Assembly: GCA_047516825.1 (NCBI GenBank)
Contig: JAKZUA010000127.1
Span: forward strand, 1-22,089
Length of the DNA stretch: 22,089 bases
From: JADFQT01 sp047516825
GTDB taxonomy: Bacteria; Chloroflexota; Dehalococcoidia; Lucifugimonadales; UBA3495
Direction of reading: 5' to 3'
Shown here: positions 1 through 7,019 of the stretch, piece by piece
Numbering within the stretch: position 1 is the first letter of the stretch
Layout: the number at the start of each line of letters is the position of its first letter
Translations under genes and position numbers: made by a program
The notes under the pieces: model-generated
Told to the model about the DNA's origin: nothing
Database searches by the model: none
The model's input: the letters and a program-made list of their open reading frames with translations, nothing else

Positions 1-87
1 TTCTTCTGCCCCGGTTGCCAGCCACTGGAGTGAAACTGAGATCCAAGGGCTCCGGTCCTGATTGCCTTGGTCCGAAGCGGAGTTTTG

Positions 88-116
88 TTGACGGCTGACC
101 GGTGGCTGCTTACACT
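88..116 (+). promoter_or_regulatory. Candidate sigma70-type promoter of the fusion/molybdenum-hydroxylase operon
   Basis: A TTGACG box (88-93) and a TACACT box (111-116) are separated by exactly 17 nt. They match the -35 and -10 consensus at 5/6 and 4/6 positions. Transcription would start near 123 and give a leader of about 185 nt before the first gene at 309. The leader contains a short GGTG/CACC hairpin followed by five T (175-191) and then a stronger palindromic repeat (195-239). Either could attenuate transcription, but nothing in the sequence proves it. No protein gene or RNA gene is evident in bases 1-308 on either strand. Confidence 0.5.
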
Positions 117-194
117 ATCCCGGAGAATAAAACCGGTACATTAATGGGGCTTGAACCTAGAGCTATACACGGGCGGTGGAGCCACCTTTTTGGG

Positions 195-239
195 AAATCC
201 CCCTCAGTCCCCCTTTGTAAATGGGGATGGGGGTGATTT
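195..239. repeat. Palindromic intergenic repeat in the operon leader
   Basis: The 45-bp sequence begins AAATCCCCC and ends GGGGGTGATTT, with an inner CCCC-CTTT-GT-AAAT-GGGG stem, so it folds into a long imperfect hairpin. Its C-run, TTT, AAA, G-run layout resembles the hairpins near 6445 and 11414 in this window. It lies between the candidate promoter and the first gene, so it would be transcribed. No protein function is expected. It is either a dispersed repeat copy, a leader hairpin, or both. Confidence 0.6.
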
Positions 240-308
240 GGAACATCCAAGTTTAGTAGTTTCGTCAAGGAATAGTAGAACCCGGCATCAGAATCAGGGA
301 GCGTAGGA

Positions 309-2414
309 ATGGCCAATTACCAGAAGCATGAGGCGCAGGACTGGGCCTGGCAGAATTTGCGGGGCCAGTGGACCACGTTGGTCACCCCCTTCACCCCGGA
401 GAATACTTTTGACGAAGCGGGAATGCGGCAAAATATCCGCCACATCCGCCGGCTGGGCACCCGGGGCGGCGGCTGTACCTGGGGCATGGGAGAGTTCTGG
501 AGCCTTACCTTTGAGGAGCGAGTTAGGGTCATGGACACCGTGGCCGACGAAGCCCGGGGCCAGTGGCTGATCGCCGCCCATGTCACCCACACCTCCGCCG
601 AGGACATGATCTCCCTGGCCCAGCGTGCCGAGTCCGCCGGCATCGATCTGCTGGTGGTGGCTCCTCCCTACATGGTTACCAAGACTGAGACGCAGGTGGT
701 GGACTACGTCAGGCTGCTGGCGGACAATACCAACCTGGCCATCATGTTTTACAACTCGCCCCAATTCGGCATAGTCATGACGCCCCAGGGCCTGCAGCAG
801 TTGTGCCGCATTCCCAACCTGGTGGGGGTCAAGGAAGCCAGTTTCAACCAGCAGCTGTCCATCGAGGCCCACTTGATGCTGGGCAAGGACTACATAATCA
901 GCACGCCCGACGAGTGGATTTTCGAAAAGGCTCAGGAGTTGGGTTTCCAGCAGCAGGTGATGTTCGCCAACACCTCCGATTGGCGTTTCGACACACCGGA
1001 ATGTAACTACTACGTCCAGTACATCGACCGCGCCACCCAGGGTGATATCGACCAGAACTTTTACGATACCCACCTTAGGCGCATCAAGGAGCTGTCCGAG
1101 ACCTGGTGGACTAGGACCGTAAACAAGTACAACGGGGCGCTGCCGATCCCGGCCGTGAAATATTGGGGAGAGCTGATGGGAATGGCGGGAGGACGGGTCA
1201 GGCCGCCGATGGCCGACCTGACCGCCGAGGAGAAAGCGGAGCTGAAACGAGAATTGGAGCCTTTAAAGCCCAGGCCTCCCGTAACCCGGGTACCCGTCAC
1301 CCAGGTTCCGGTGACCACGATTCCGGCCCAGCCGAGCCGGGTAAGCTGGTTGACGGGCAACAACCTCTTTTTCTCCGGCATGCTGCTGATGGTCAGCGTT
1401 CAGAACGTGGCGGAGGCCTTAGAGGCCGAGCAGGGTGGCGCCGACGTGGTCGATGTTAAAAACCTGCAGGAAGCCCTGGTCGGTTCGGGCCATCCCGATA
1501 TCGTCAGGCAGGTCCGCTCCCAAATACCCGTGGAGAAGCACGTCAGCGTGACCTTGGGCGTGGTGCCCAACCAGCCCGGCACGGTGGCCATGGCGGCATA
1601 CGCCGCCGCCGCATTGAATGCCACGTCGGTGAAGGTCGGATTCCGACAGGCCGACTACGCTATGGCGGTCGAGGTGCTGCGCCAGTCCCGCCAGGCCCTG
1701 GAAGGGTTTAACACCAAGCTGATCGGCTCGCTCTTCGCCGATAATTTGCTCTACGAAGGGGGGCTGGACCCCAAGCTGATGATCCAGTTGGCTAGGGACG
1801 GGGAATGCGACGGTTTCCTGATCGATACGCTAACCAAGGATGGCCGGAACCTGTTTGATTTTATCCCAGAAGCCGAACTGAGGGAGATGGTGCTCCGCGG
1901 CAAAGAGTTGGGCCTAAGCACCTCCCTTTCCGGCCACCTGAAGCTGCAAGACCTGGATGAGCTGGCCCGCATCAACCCGGACATCGTCGGCGTGCGCGGC
2001 GCGGTTTGCGCCAGCGGAAACCGGGACCGGGCGGTGGCTTGGGAGGCGGTAGCCAACTTCAAGCGAGAGCTGGATCTGAGGAAGAGTGGCGAGGTTGAAG
2101 TGCATCGAGAGTCGCCCCCTGTTGCGTCTAGCGGATCCAATGGGTCTGGCGGATCCAACAGCGCCTCCGGTGGCTGGACGGTTATCGATGGGCGGGGCAA
2201 GAGCTGCGCCGGGGTCATAGCGGCGCTGACCAGGCAGATGGAAGGCGACCCTCAATCCTTTGTGGAAGCCATCTTGCAGGACGCCCTCAACATATATGAC
2301 GTGATCTACTGGTCGGAGCAGGCCGGACATCGAGTGCTCACCCAGCGGAAGGAAACCGATGGCACCATGCGGGTTTTGATTCAGCCTTTCGTCGGAGCCC
2401 GCAACTCCAGCTAG
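309..2414 (+). CDS. Three-domain fusion: DapA/NAL-family aldolase - MfnB-type furan phosphate synthase - TusA-like domain
   Basis: This 701-residue protein is a fusion. Residues 15-320 are a DapA/N-acetylneuraminate-lyase TIM barrel with the Schiff-base lysine K175 (GVKEAS) and the YNSP tyrosine Y148. The usual GTTGE loop reads WGMGE, and the substrate-binding Arg after YNxP is absent, so true dihydrodipicolinate synthase activity is unlikely. A linker with three PVTxx repeats (324-338) leads to an MfnB domain (about 357-590). MfnB condenses two glyceraldehyde-3-phosphates to 4-(hydroxymethyl)-2-furancarboxaldehyde phosphate in methanofuran-type cofactor synthesis. By alignment from memory with Methanocaldococcus MfnB, its key residues are kept: K384 (DVKN), K442 (VKVG), D506 and K510 (DTLTKDG), plus GVRGAVC. 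A Ser/Gly linker (about 594-622) leads to a TusA-like fold (624-701) with C633, but CPxP is CAGV. The ATG follows GGGAG by 7 nt. The next genes encode a molybdenum hydroxylase. Domain identity is solid; the joint role is unknown. Confidence 0.9.
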   Translation: MANYQKHEAQDWAWQNLRGQWTTLVTPFTPENTFDEAGMRQNIRHIRRLGTRGGGCTWGMGEFWSLTFEERVRVMDTVADEARGQWLIAAHVTHTSAEDMISLAQRAESAGIDLLVVAPPYMVTKTETQVVDYVRLLADNTNLAIMFYNSPQFGIVMTPQGLQQLCRIPNLVGVKEASFNQQLSIEAHLMLGKDYIISTPDEWIFEKAQELGFQQQVMFANTSDWRFDTPECNYYVQYIDRATQGDIDQNFYDTHLRRIKELSETWWTRTVNKYNGALPIPAVKYWGELMGMAGGRVRPPMADLTAEEKAELKRELEPLKPRPPVTRVPVTQVPVTTIPAQPSRVSWLTGNNLFFSGMLLMVSVQNVAEALEAEQGGADVVDVKNLQEALVGSGHPDIVRQVRSQIPVEKHVSVTLGVVPNQPGTVAMAAYAAAALNATSVKVGFRQADYAMAVEVLRQSRQALEGFNTKLIGSLFADNLLYEGGLDPKLMIQLARDGECDGFLIDTLTKDGRNLFDFIPEAELREMVLRGKELGLSTSLSGHLKLQDLDELARINPDIVGVRGAVCASGNRDRAVAWEAVANFKRELDLRKSGEVEVHRESPPVASSGSNGSGGSNSASGGWTVIDGRGKSCAGVIAALTRQMEGDPQSFVEAILQDALNIYDVIYWSEQAGHRVLTQRKETDGTMRVLIQPFVGARNSS

Positions 2415-2438
2415 CTGAATCCAGGGCAGTATCCCCTC

Positions 2439-2525
2439 TGTAGCTCCGGCGAAGGCCGGAGCCCAGCGATGGCCCCCTGGTTGCTGACCAGATGAAACTG
2501 GATTCCGGCTTACGCCGGAATGACA
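2439..2525. repeat. REPIN-like element: two inverted palindromic hairpins
   Basis: Two 28-bp ends (2439-2466 and 2498-2525) are imperfect inverted copies of each other with 7 mismatches, separated by 31 bp. Each end is itself a hairpin: GCTCCGGC-gaag-GCCGGAGC (2443-2462) and ATTCCGGC-ttac-GCCGGAAT (2502-2521). This is the architecture of a REPIN, a doublet of REP sequences. It sits inside the operon between the fusion gene and the FAD-subunit gene and ends 57 nt before the latter's ATG, so it would be transcribed. It could stabilise or partly terminate the mRNA. No REP-associated transposase is seen in the window. Confidence 0.75.
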
Positions 2526-2582
2526 CCTTTCAGCGCTTGGGGGGATTTTTTACAGAGTCGACCTTGGGGATTTGGAGGAAGC

Positions 2583-3506
2583 ATGGCCAAGTTCGAGTAT
2601 CTAGAAGCCCGCACCCTCCGCCAGGCCATATCCCTGCTGCAACGCTACGGCGAGCAGGCACGACTGGTGGCCGGCAGCACCGATTTTCTAGTGCGGTGGC
2701 GTCTGGGAGCCTGGCAGCCCCAATACGTCATCAACCTCCAGCACATACCGGCATTACAAAAGGTCAGCTACAGCGCGCGAAATGGTCTGCGCCTGGGGGC
2801 GTTAGTCACGGTGCAGACGCTGGAAACCCACCCGGCCATTCGCCGGCATTACCCCGCCCTGGCCACCGGAGCCACTTCCTTCGCCGGAGTTCAAATACGG
2901 AACCTGGCTACAATTGGCGGCAACATCTGTAACGCCTCGCCGGCTGGAGATACGCTGCCGGCCTTGCTGGCCTTCGACGCTCAGTGCCGGGTGGTCGGAC
3001 CGGAGGGGGAGCGGATGGTCGCGCTGGACCAGTTTTTCGCCGGCCCCGGACGCACGGTTTTGCGGCCCGCCGAGATCCTGGCCGAGCTTCGACTGCCGCC
3101 TCCTCTGCCCAACTCCGGCTCACTTTACATAAAGCACAGTCCCCGGGGAGCCATGGATATTGCTACCGTCGGCGTGGCCAGCATGATCTCCTTGGAGAGG
3201 CGAGGGGCGGTCTGCCGGGAAGTCAGAATTGCCCTGGCCTCGGTGGCTCCCACTCCGGTTAGAGCTCGCAGCGCCGAAGATATGCTGCGGGGTCAAACGC
3301 TGACTCCCCAGCTGGTGGCGGCCGCGGCGCAGGAGGCCCAGGCCCGAGTCACCCCAATTGATGATGTGCGGGGCTCGGCGACTTATCGGAAATCCATCGT
3401 AGAGGCTCTGACCCAGCGGACTTTAGAGCGGGCGATAGAGATGGCCCAAGGGCAGGACCTGCCTTATGCGACGCAACGCAGCCTGGCGGTGCAGACGGCG
3501 TTTTAG
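2583..3506 (+). CDS. Molybdenum hydroxylase FAD-binding subunit (CoxM/XdhB type)
   Basis: This 307-residue cytosolic protein is the medium subunit of a xanthine-dehydrogenase/CO-dehydrogenase-family enzyme. It takes electrons from the [2Fe-2S] subunit onto FAD. The two FAD-binding signatures are present: AGSTDFLV at 30-37 (usual form AGGTDL) and TIGGNICNASPAGD at 110-123. The length is normal for the family (about 280-300). The ATG at 2583 is chosen because GGAGG (2574-2578) lies just upstream. A longer in-frame start at 2520 would run through the REPIN-like repeat and adds residues unlike the family. It is the second gene of the operon, 168 nt after the fusion gene and 51 nt before the iron-sulfur subunit. 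Confidence 0.92.
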   Translation: MAKFEYLEARTLRQAISLLQRYGEQARLVAGSTDFLVRWRLGAWQPQYVINLQHIPALQKVSYSARNGLRLGALVTVQTLETHPAIRRHYPALATGATSFAGVQIRNLATIGGNICNASPAGDTLPALLAFDAQCRVVGPEGERMVALDQFFAGPGRTVLRPAEILAELRLPPPLPNSGSLYIKHSPRGAMDIATVGVASMISLERRGAVCREVRIALASVAPTPVRARSAEDMLRGQTLTPQLVAAAAQEAQARVTPIDDVRGSATYRKSIVEALTQRTLERAIEMAQGQDLPYATQRSLAVQTAF

Positions 3507-3557
3507 CTTTGGCATCTATTGTTAATTAAACCGTAAAGGTGACAGGAGGCCCGGCGG

Positions 3558-4031
3558 ATGAAAAAACCGCTGCAACTGACCGTAAACGGCGACCTGCGAC
3601 ATGTCTTGGTTGAACCCTACTACTCATTGCTTGATGCCATCCGGGATGACATCCACCTCACCGGGACCAAGAAGGGTTGCGACGAGGGGGACTGCGGCGC
3701 CTGCACCGTATTTCTCGACGGCAAGCCCGTCACCTCCTGCATGGTGCTGGCCCACAGCGCCCACGACTCCGAGGTGACTACCATAGAGGGACTGGCTAAT
3801 TTGGAGGAGCTGCATCCGGTGCAGCAGGCTTTCGTGGACCACGGAGGGTTGCAGTGCGGTTTTTGCATTCCGGGGCTGATAATGTCGGCTACCGCCCTGC
3901 TCCGGGAAAATCCCAATCCAACGGAAGAGGAAGTACGGTTCGGTATCGGCGGGAATCTGTGCCGCTGCACCGGCTACTCCAAGGTGGTCGAAGCGGTTCT
4001 GGCGGCCGCTGAGGACATGAGGACAAAATAA
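3558..4031 (+). CDS. Molybdenum hydroxylase [2Fe-2S] subunit (CoxS/XdhC-small type)
   Basis: This 157-residue small subunit carries two [2Fe-2S] clusters that pass electrons from the molybdenum centre to FAD. The plant-ferredoxin-type cluster ligands are C41, C46, C49 and C61 (CDEGDCGAC then C). The second, all-helical cluster uses C100, C103, C135 and C137 (QCGFC and LCRC). All eight ligands are present and the length is typical. CGFCIPG replaces the more usual CGFCTPG. AGGAGG (3544-3549) lies 8 nt before the ATG, an ideal ribosome-binding site. It sits between the FAD and molybdopterin subunit genes in the common medium-small-large order. Confidence 0.95.
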   Translation: MKKPLQLTVNGDLRHVLVEPYYSLLDAIRDDIHLTGTKKGCDEGDCGACTVFLDGKPVTSCMVLAHSAHDSEVTTIEGLANLEELHPVQQAFVDHGGLQCGFCIPGLIMSATALLRENPNPTEEEVRFGIGGNLCRCTGYSKVVEAVLAAAEDMRTK

Positions 4032-4127
4032 TTTGGCAAACGGCTGGCTGATAGTCAGGCCAAGAGCCCGGCGTCACCAACCTGGTGTCAATAACCCGGT
4101 GTAATTAATCGGGAAGGAGTTAAACTT

Positions 4128-6404
4128 ATGGTCGACTTTAAAGTCCTGGAGAAGAATCTACCCCGCATCGATGCCAGCGAAAAGGTCACCGGCCGGGCCG
4201 TCTACGCCGCCGATGTTTATTTGCCCGGGATGCTGATGTGCAAACTGCTGCCCAGCCCTCGTGCCCACGCCCGTATAGTCGGGATAGACAAGTCCAAGGC
4301 TGAAGCGCTGCCGGGGGTTCGGGCGGTAATTACCGGCCGGGACTTCCCGGAGGTCCATTTCGGCTCGGGCGCATTGAAAGACCGGTACATCATGGCCCGG
4401 GACGAAGTCTTTTACATCGGCGAGCCGGTAGCCGCCGTGGCCGCCGACGATGAAATGACCGCTCAAGAGGCGTTGGATCTGATCCAAGTGGAATATGAAG
4501 ACCTGCCAACGGTTTTCGACCCGCTGAAGGCGCTGGCATCCCAGTCCCCGGCGGTCCACTCGGACCTGACCGACTTTGAGGGCTACGGGTTTGCCCTGGG
4601 CGGCGACAATGTCTGTACCCTGCTGGACGCCGACCGGGGCGACGTGGACCAGGCATTTAAGGACGCGGACCATGTTTTTGAGGAAACCTACCGGTCTCAG
4701 GGAATAAACCAGGGTTTCCTGGAGCCCATGGCTTGTGTGGCCAGCCTGGAGGCCAATGGCCGCTTGACCGTTTGGGCCTCCACGCAAGGACCCTATCAAA
4801 TTCGCACTCAGTTGGGGTCGGTTCTGGACATGCCTCTGTCCAACATCCGGGTTATTCCCATGGAATTGGGCGGCGGGTTCGGGGCCAAGCTGCGGTTGGC
4901 CTTTGAGGCTTTTCCGGCTCTGCTATCGATCAAGACTGGCCATCCGGTGAAGCTGATCAATACCCGCGAAGAGGTCTTTACACTTAACGCTCCCCGCTGG
5001 CCGGTCACCAACTACCTCAAAACGGGAGTTACTAAAGACGGCACTATCGTTGCCCGGGAGGCCTACAGCATCTTTGACGTCGGCGCTTACCTGGGGGCCG
5101 GGCCCAACTCGGGCGTGGGACACGGGTTGGGCGCATACAACATTCCCAATTTCCGGCTGCGGTCCTACGGCGTCTACACCAACAAGATATACGTCGGCTC
5201 TTACCGAGCTTCCGGCGTAGCCGATATGACCTTTGCCGTCGAGTCTCATACCGACAGCATCGCCAGGGAGCTGGGAATGGACCCCTGGGAATTTCGGATG
5301 AAGAACGCCCTCAAGGAGGGGGATACCTCGGTGAACGGCGCCAGAATACCTCGTAACGGGCTGGCGGAAACTCTCCAGGCGGTGAAAGACCGGTTGGGGC
5401 TGCCCAAGAAGCTGGGGGAATGCCGGGGTGTGGGCTTGGCGGTTTGCGAGTGGCGCAGCGGCAGCGGGCCCTCCACGGCTGCCATCAGCCTGAACGAAGA
5501 CGGCACGGTCAGCCTGCTAACCGGCTCGGTGGACATCTCCGGCAGCGACACCTCGCTGGCCGCCATCGCCGCCGAGACCTTGGGGCTGCCCCTGGGCCAG
5601 GTGGTGGTCGCCAAAAGAGATACCGACCTGGCCCCTTTTACCGGACCCAGTGGGGGTAGCCGCATCGTGTACAGTCAGGGGACGGCGGTCCAACGGGCGG
5701 CGGAAGAAGTACAGGAAAGGCTCTATGAGCTGGCCGCCGAAAGACTGGGTGTTCCCGCCGGCGCATTGGCTACCGGCGAGGGTCGGGTGTATGTGCAGGA
5801 CAACCCCAACCAGAGCCTCACTTTCAGCCAGTTGGCGGGCATGAGCCTCAATTCCCGGGGAGGTCCGATAATCGGCACGGCATCCCTCTCCAGCATGCCC
5901 TACACGCCGGTGTTCTCTACCCAGGCGGCCGAGGTGCTGGTGGACAAAGCCACCGGCCAGGTTAGGGTTACCCGCTACGTTCAGGCGCAGGACGTGGGCG
6001 TGGCCATAAATCCCATGTCGGTGGAGGGTCAGCTGGAGGGCGGAGTGGTCCAGGGTATCGGCCGGGCGTTGACCGAGGATATGCAGTTGGACCCGCAGAC
6101 CGGCGCCGTCCGGACATCTTCCCTCTCCACCTACTTGATGCCCCTGGCGGTGGACTTGCCGGAGATCGAGAACATTCTGATCCGGGTTCCGGCCGATGAC
6201 GGGCCCTTCGGCGCCCGCGCCGTGGCTGAGCCGCCCGGATTTGGACCGCCGGCTGCTATCGCCAACGCCATTTATGACGCGGTGGGAGTCAGGATTCGGG
6301 AGTTGCCCCTCTCCGGAGAGCGGGTCCTGGCGGCGCTTCAGGGAACTGGCGCGACGGAGATCAAGCTAGACGTGGATTCGTTGAAGGTGGCGGAGGGACT
6401 TTAA
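4128..6404 (+). CDS. Molybdenum hydroxylase molybdopterin-binding large subunit (CoxL/XdhA family)
   Basis: This 758-residue catalytic subunit binds the molybdopterin cofactor and hydroxylates the substrate. The N-terminal aldehyde-oxidase/xanthine-dehydrogenase a/b-hammerhead domain begins near residue 14 (DASEKVTGRAVYAAD). Cofactor-binding motifs follow: GGGFGAK at 248-254 and SGGSRIVYSQGTAV in the second half. The general-base glutamate is E701 in AVAEPPGFGPPAAIANA. The active-site loop reads GSYRASGVAD (357-366), with R360. It is neither AYRCSFR of form I CO dehydrogenase nor AYRGAGR of form II, so CO is not the likely substrate. GGAAGGAG precedes the ATG. No maturation gene (XdhC or CoxDEF type) is visible. 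The substrate cannot be read from the sequence. An aromatic or furan-type aldehyde or acyl compound is conceivable given the MfnB domain upstream. Confidence 0.92.
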   Translation: MVDFKVLEKNLPRIDASEKVTGRAVYAADVYLPGMLMCKLLPSPRAHARIVGIDKSKAEALPGVRAVITGRDFPEVHFGSGALKDRYIMARDEVFYIGEPVAAVAADDEMTAQEALDLIQVEYEDLPTVFDPLKALASQSPAVHSDLTDFEGYGFALGGDNVCTLLDADRGDVDQAFKDADHVFEETYRSQGINQGFLEPMACVASLEANGRLTVWASTQGPYQIRTQLGSVLDMPLSNIRVIPMELGGGFGAKLRLAFEAFPALLSIKTGHPVKLINTREEVFTLNAPRWPVTNYLKTGVTKDGTIVAREAYSIFDVGAYLGAGPNSGVGHGLGAYNIPNFRLRSYGVYTNKIYVGSYRASGVADMTFAVESHTDSIARELGMDPWEFRMKNALKEGDTSVNGARIPRNGLAETLQAVKDRLGLPKKLGECRGVGLAVCEWRSGSGPSTAAISLNEDGTVSLLTGSVDISGSDTSLAAIAAETLGLPLGQVVVAKRDTDLAPFTGPSGGSRIVYSQGTAVQRAAEEVQERLYELAAERLGVPAGALATGEGRVYVQDNPNQSLTFSQLAGMSLNSRGGPIIGTASLSSMPYTPVFSTQAAEVLVDKATGQVRVTRYVQAQDVGVAINPMSVEGQLEGGVVQGIGRALTEDMQLDPQTGAVRTSSLSTYLMPLAVDLPEIENILIRVPADDGPFGARAVAEPPGFGPPAAIANAIYDAVGVRIRELPLSGERVLAALQGTGATEIKLDVDSLKVAEGL

Positions 6405-6444
6405 GCTACGGTTTTTAGAGGCCCTGGAGGGTGTCTTAAATGTA

Positions 6445-6520
6445 CCTCCCCTTGCTAAGGGGAGGTTAGGTGGGGTAACGACACTCCCCCTTTGTCTGCC
6501 CCTTGCCAAGGAGGAGAAAC
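6445..6520. repeat. GC-rich hairpin repeats between convergent genes, possible bidirectional terminator
   Basis: A perfect 9-bp stem, CCTCCCCTT-gct-AAGGGGAGG (6445-6465), is followed by GTTAGGTGGGG. A second CTCC...CCTTGCCAAGGAGGAG structure ends near 6520. The first hairpin is almost identical to the target site that can be reconstructed around the MITE at 11211-11367. It lies between the stop of the large subunit gene (6404) and the stop of the convergent split-barrel gene (6550), where it could end transcription from both sides. There is no long T-run, so a terminator role is only possible. Confidence 0.6.
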
Positions 6521-6549
6521 CAGCTTCTCAGGCAATTCTTGGCCCGGTA

Positions 6550-6969
6550 TCACGCCCGGGTTCCGTAAATGTGCTCAGGAACTACTATTATCGCCGACCG
6601 GCACTGCTCCACCATGGCTGCGTCGTATTCCGGCCAGTTGGAATGCTCCGTGCCCGAAGCCGCCCGGTAAACGTCCCGGAGGGCTTCCCGCAGCTCGGCG
6701 GCATCGGTGGTATCGGGTGACAGCAGTTCGGCCCGGCCTTCCAGCACCACATACCCCCGCCAGTCCTCCTGGGAAACCAGCAAGGAGCAGCGCGGGTTGC
6801 GCCGCAGGTTAATCAGCTTGGCGCGACGGGCGGTGGTGGTGAAGGCCACCCCCTCTCGGTAGGGACCGCAGGTGATAATGCTCATCTGGGCGCCGCCGCT
6901 TCGCCTGAAGGTGGTCAGCACTCCCCGCCGGGTTTCGGCAACGAAGGCGCGAAGGTTTTCGGACAGCAT
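6550..6969 (-). CDS. PPOX-class split-barrel protein, probably F420- or FMN-dependent
   Basis: This 139-residue protein belongs to the pyridoxamine-5'-phosphate-oxidase-like split-barrel superfamily. Supporting features are GVLTTFRRSGGAQMSII (a substrate-side b-hairpin), then TTTARRAKLINLRRNPRCSLLV (44-65 region), the pattern that binds the cofactor phosphate in F420-dependent members, then YVVLEGRAELL. Such enzymes reduce diverse small molecules, and the substrate is not predictable. The ATG at 6969 is preferred, because GCGAGG lies 7-8 nt upstream and the family usually begins at this point. A TTG at 6990 would add seven residues. It lies 50 nt downstream of the sbcC-like stop and may share its transcript. 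F420 use is inferred from the motif. Confidence 0.8.
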   Translation of the reverse strand: MLSENLRAFVAETRRGVLTTFRRSGGAQMSIITCGPYREGVAFTTTARRAKLINLRRNPRCSLLVSQEDWRGYVVLEGRAELLSPDTTDAAELREALRDVYRAASGTEHSNWPEYDAAMVEQCRSAIIVVPEHIYGTRA

Positions 6970-7019
6970 AATTGGGCCTCGCTCGGACAAGATCGCCTAG
7001 TATAGGGTAGGTTTATTCG

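Noticed and set aside
175..191. Intrinsic terminator for an upstream gene
   Set aside because: The stem is only four pairs, and no gene ends upstream of it within the window.
294..1073. A long minus-strand open frame (259 codons) opposite the fusion gene
   Set aside because: It lies wholly antisense to a gene with clear DapA motifs, has low-complexity His/Gly/Leu composition, and matches no family.
4128..6404. Calling the molybdenum hydroxylase a CO dehydrogenase
   Set aside because: The large subunit lacks both the AYRCSFR and AYRGAGR loops, and no cox accessory genes are present.
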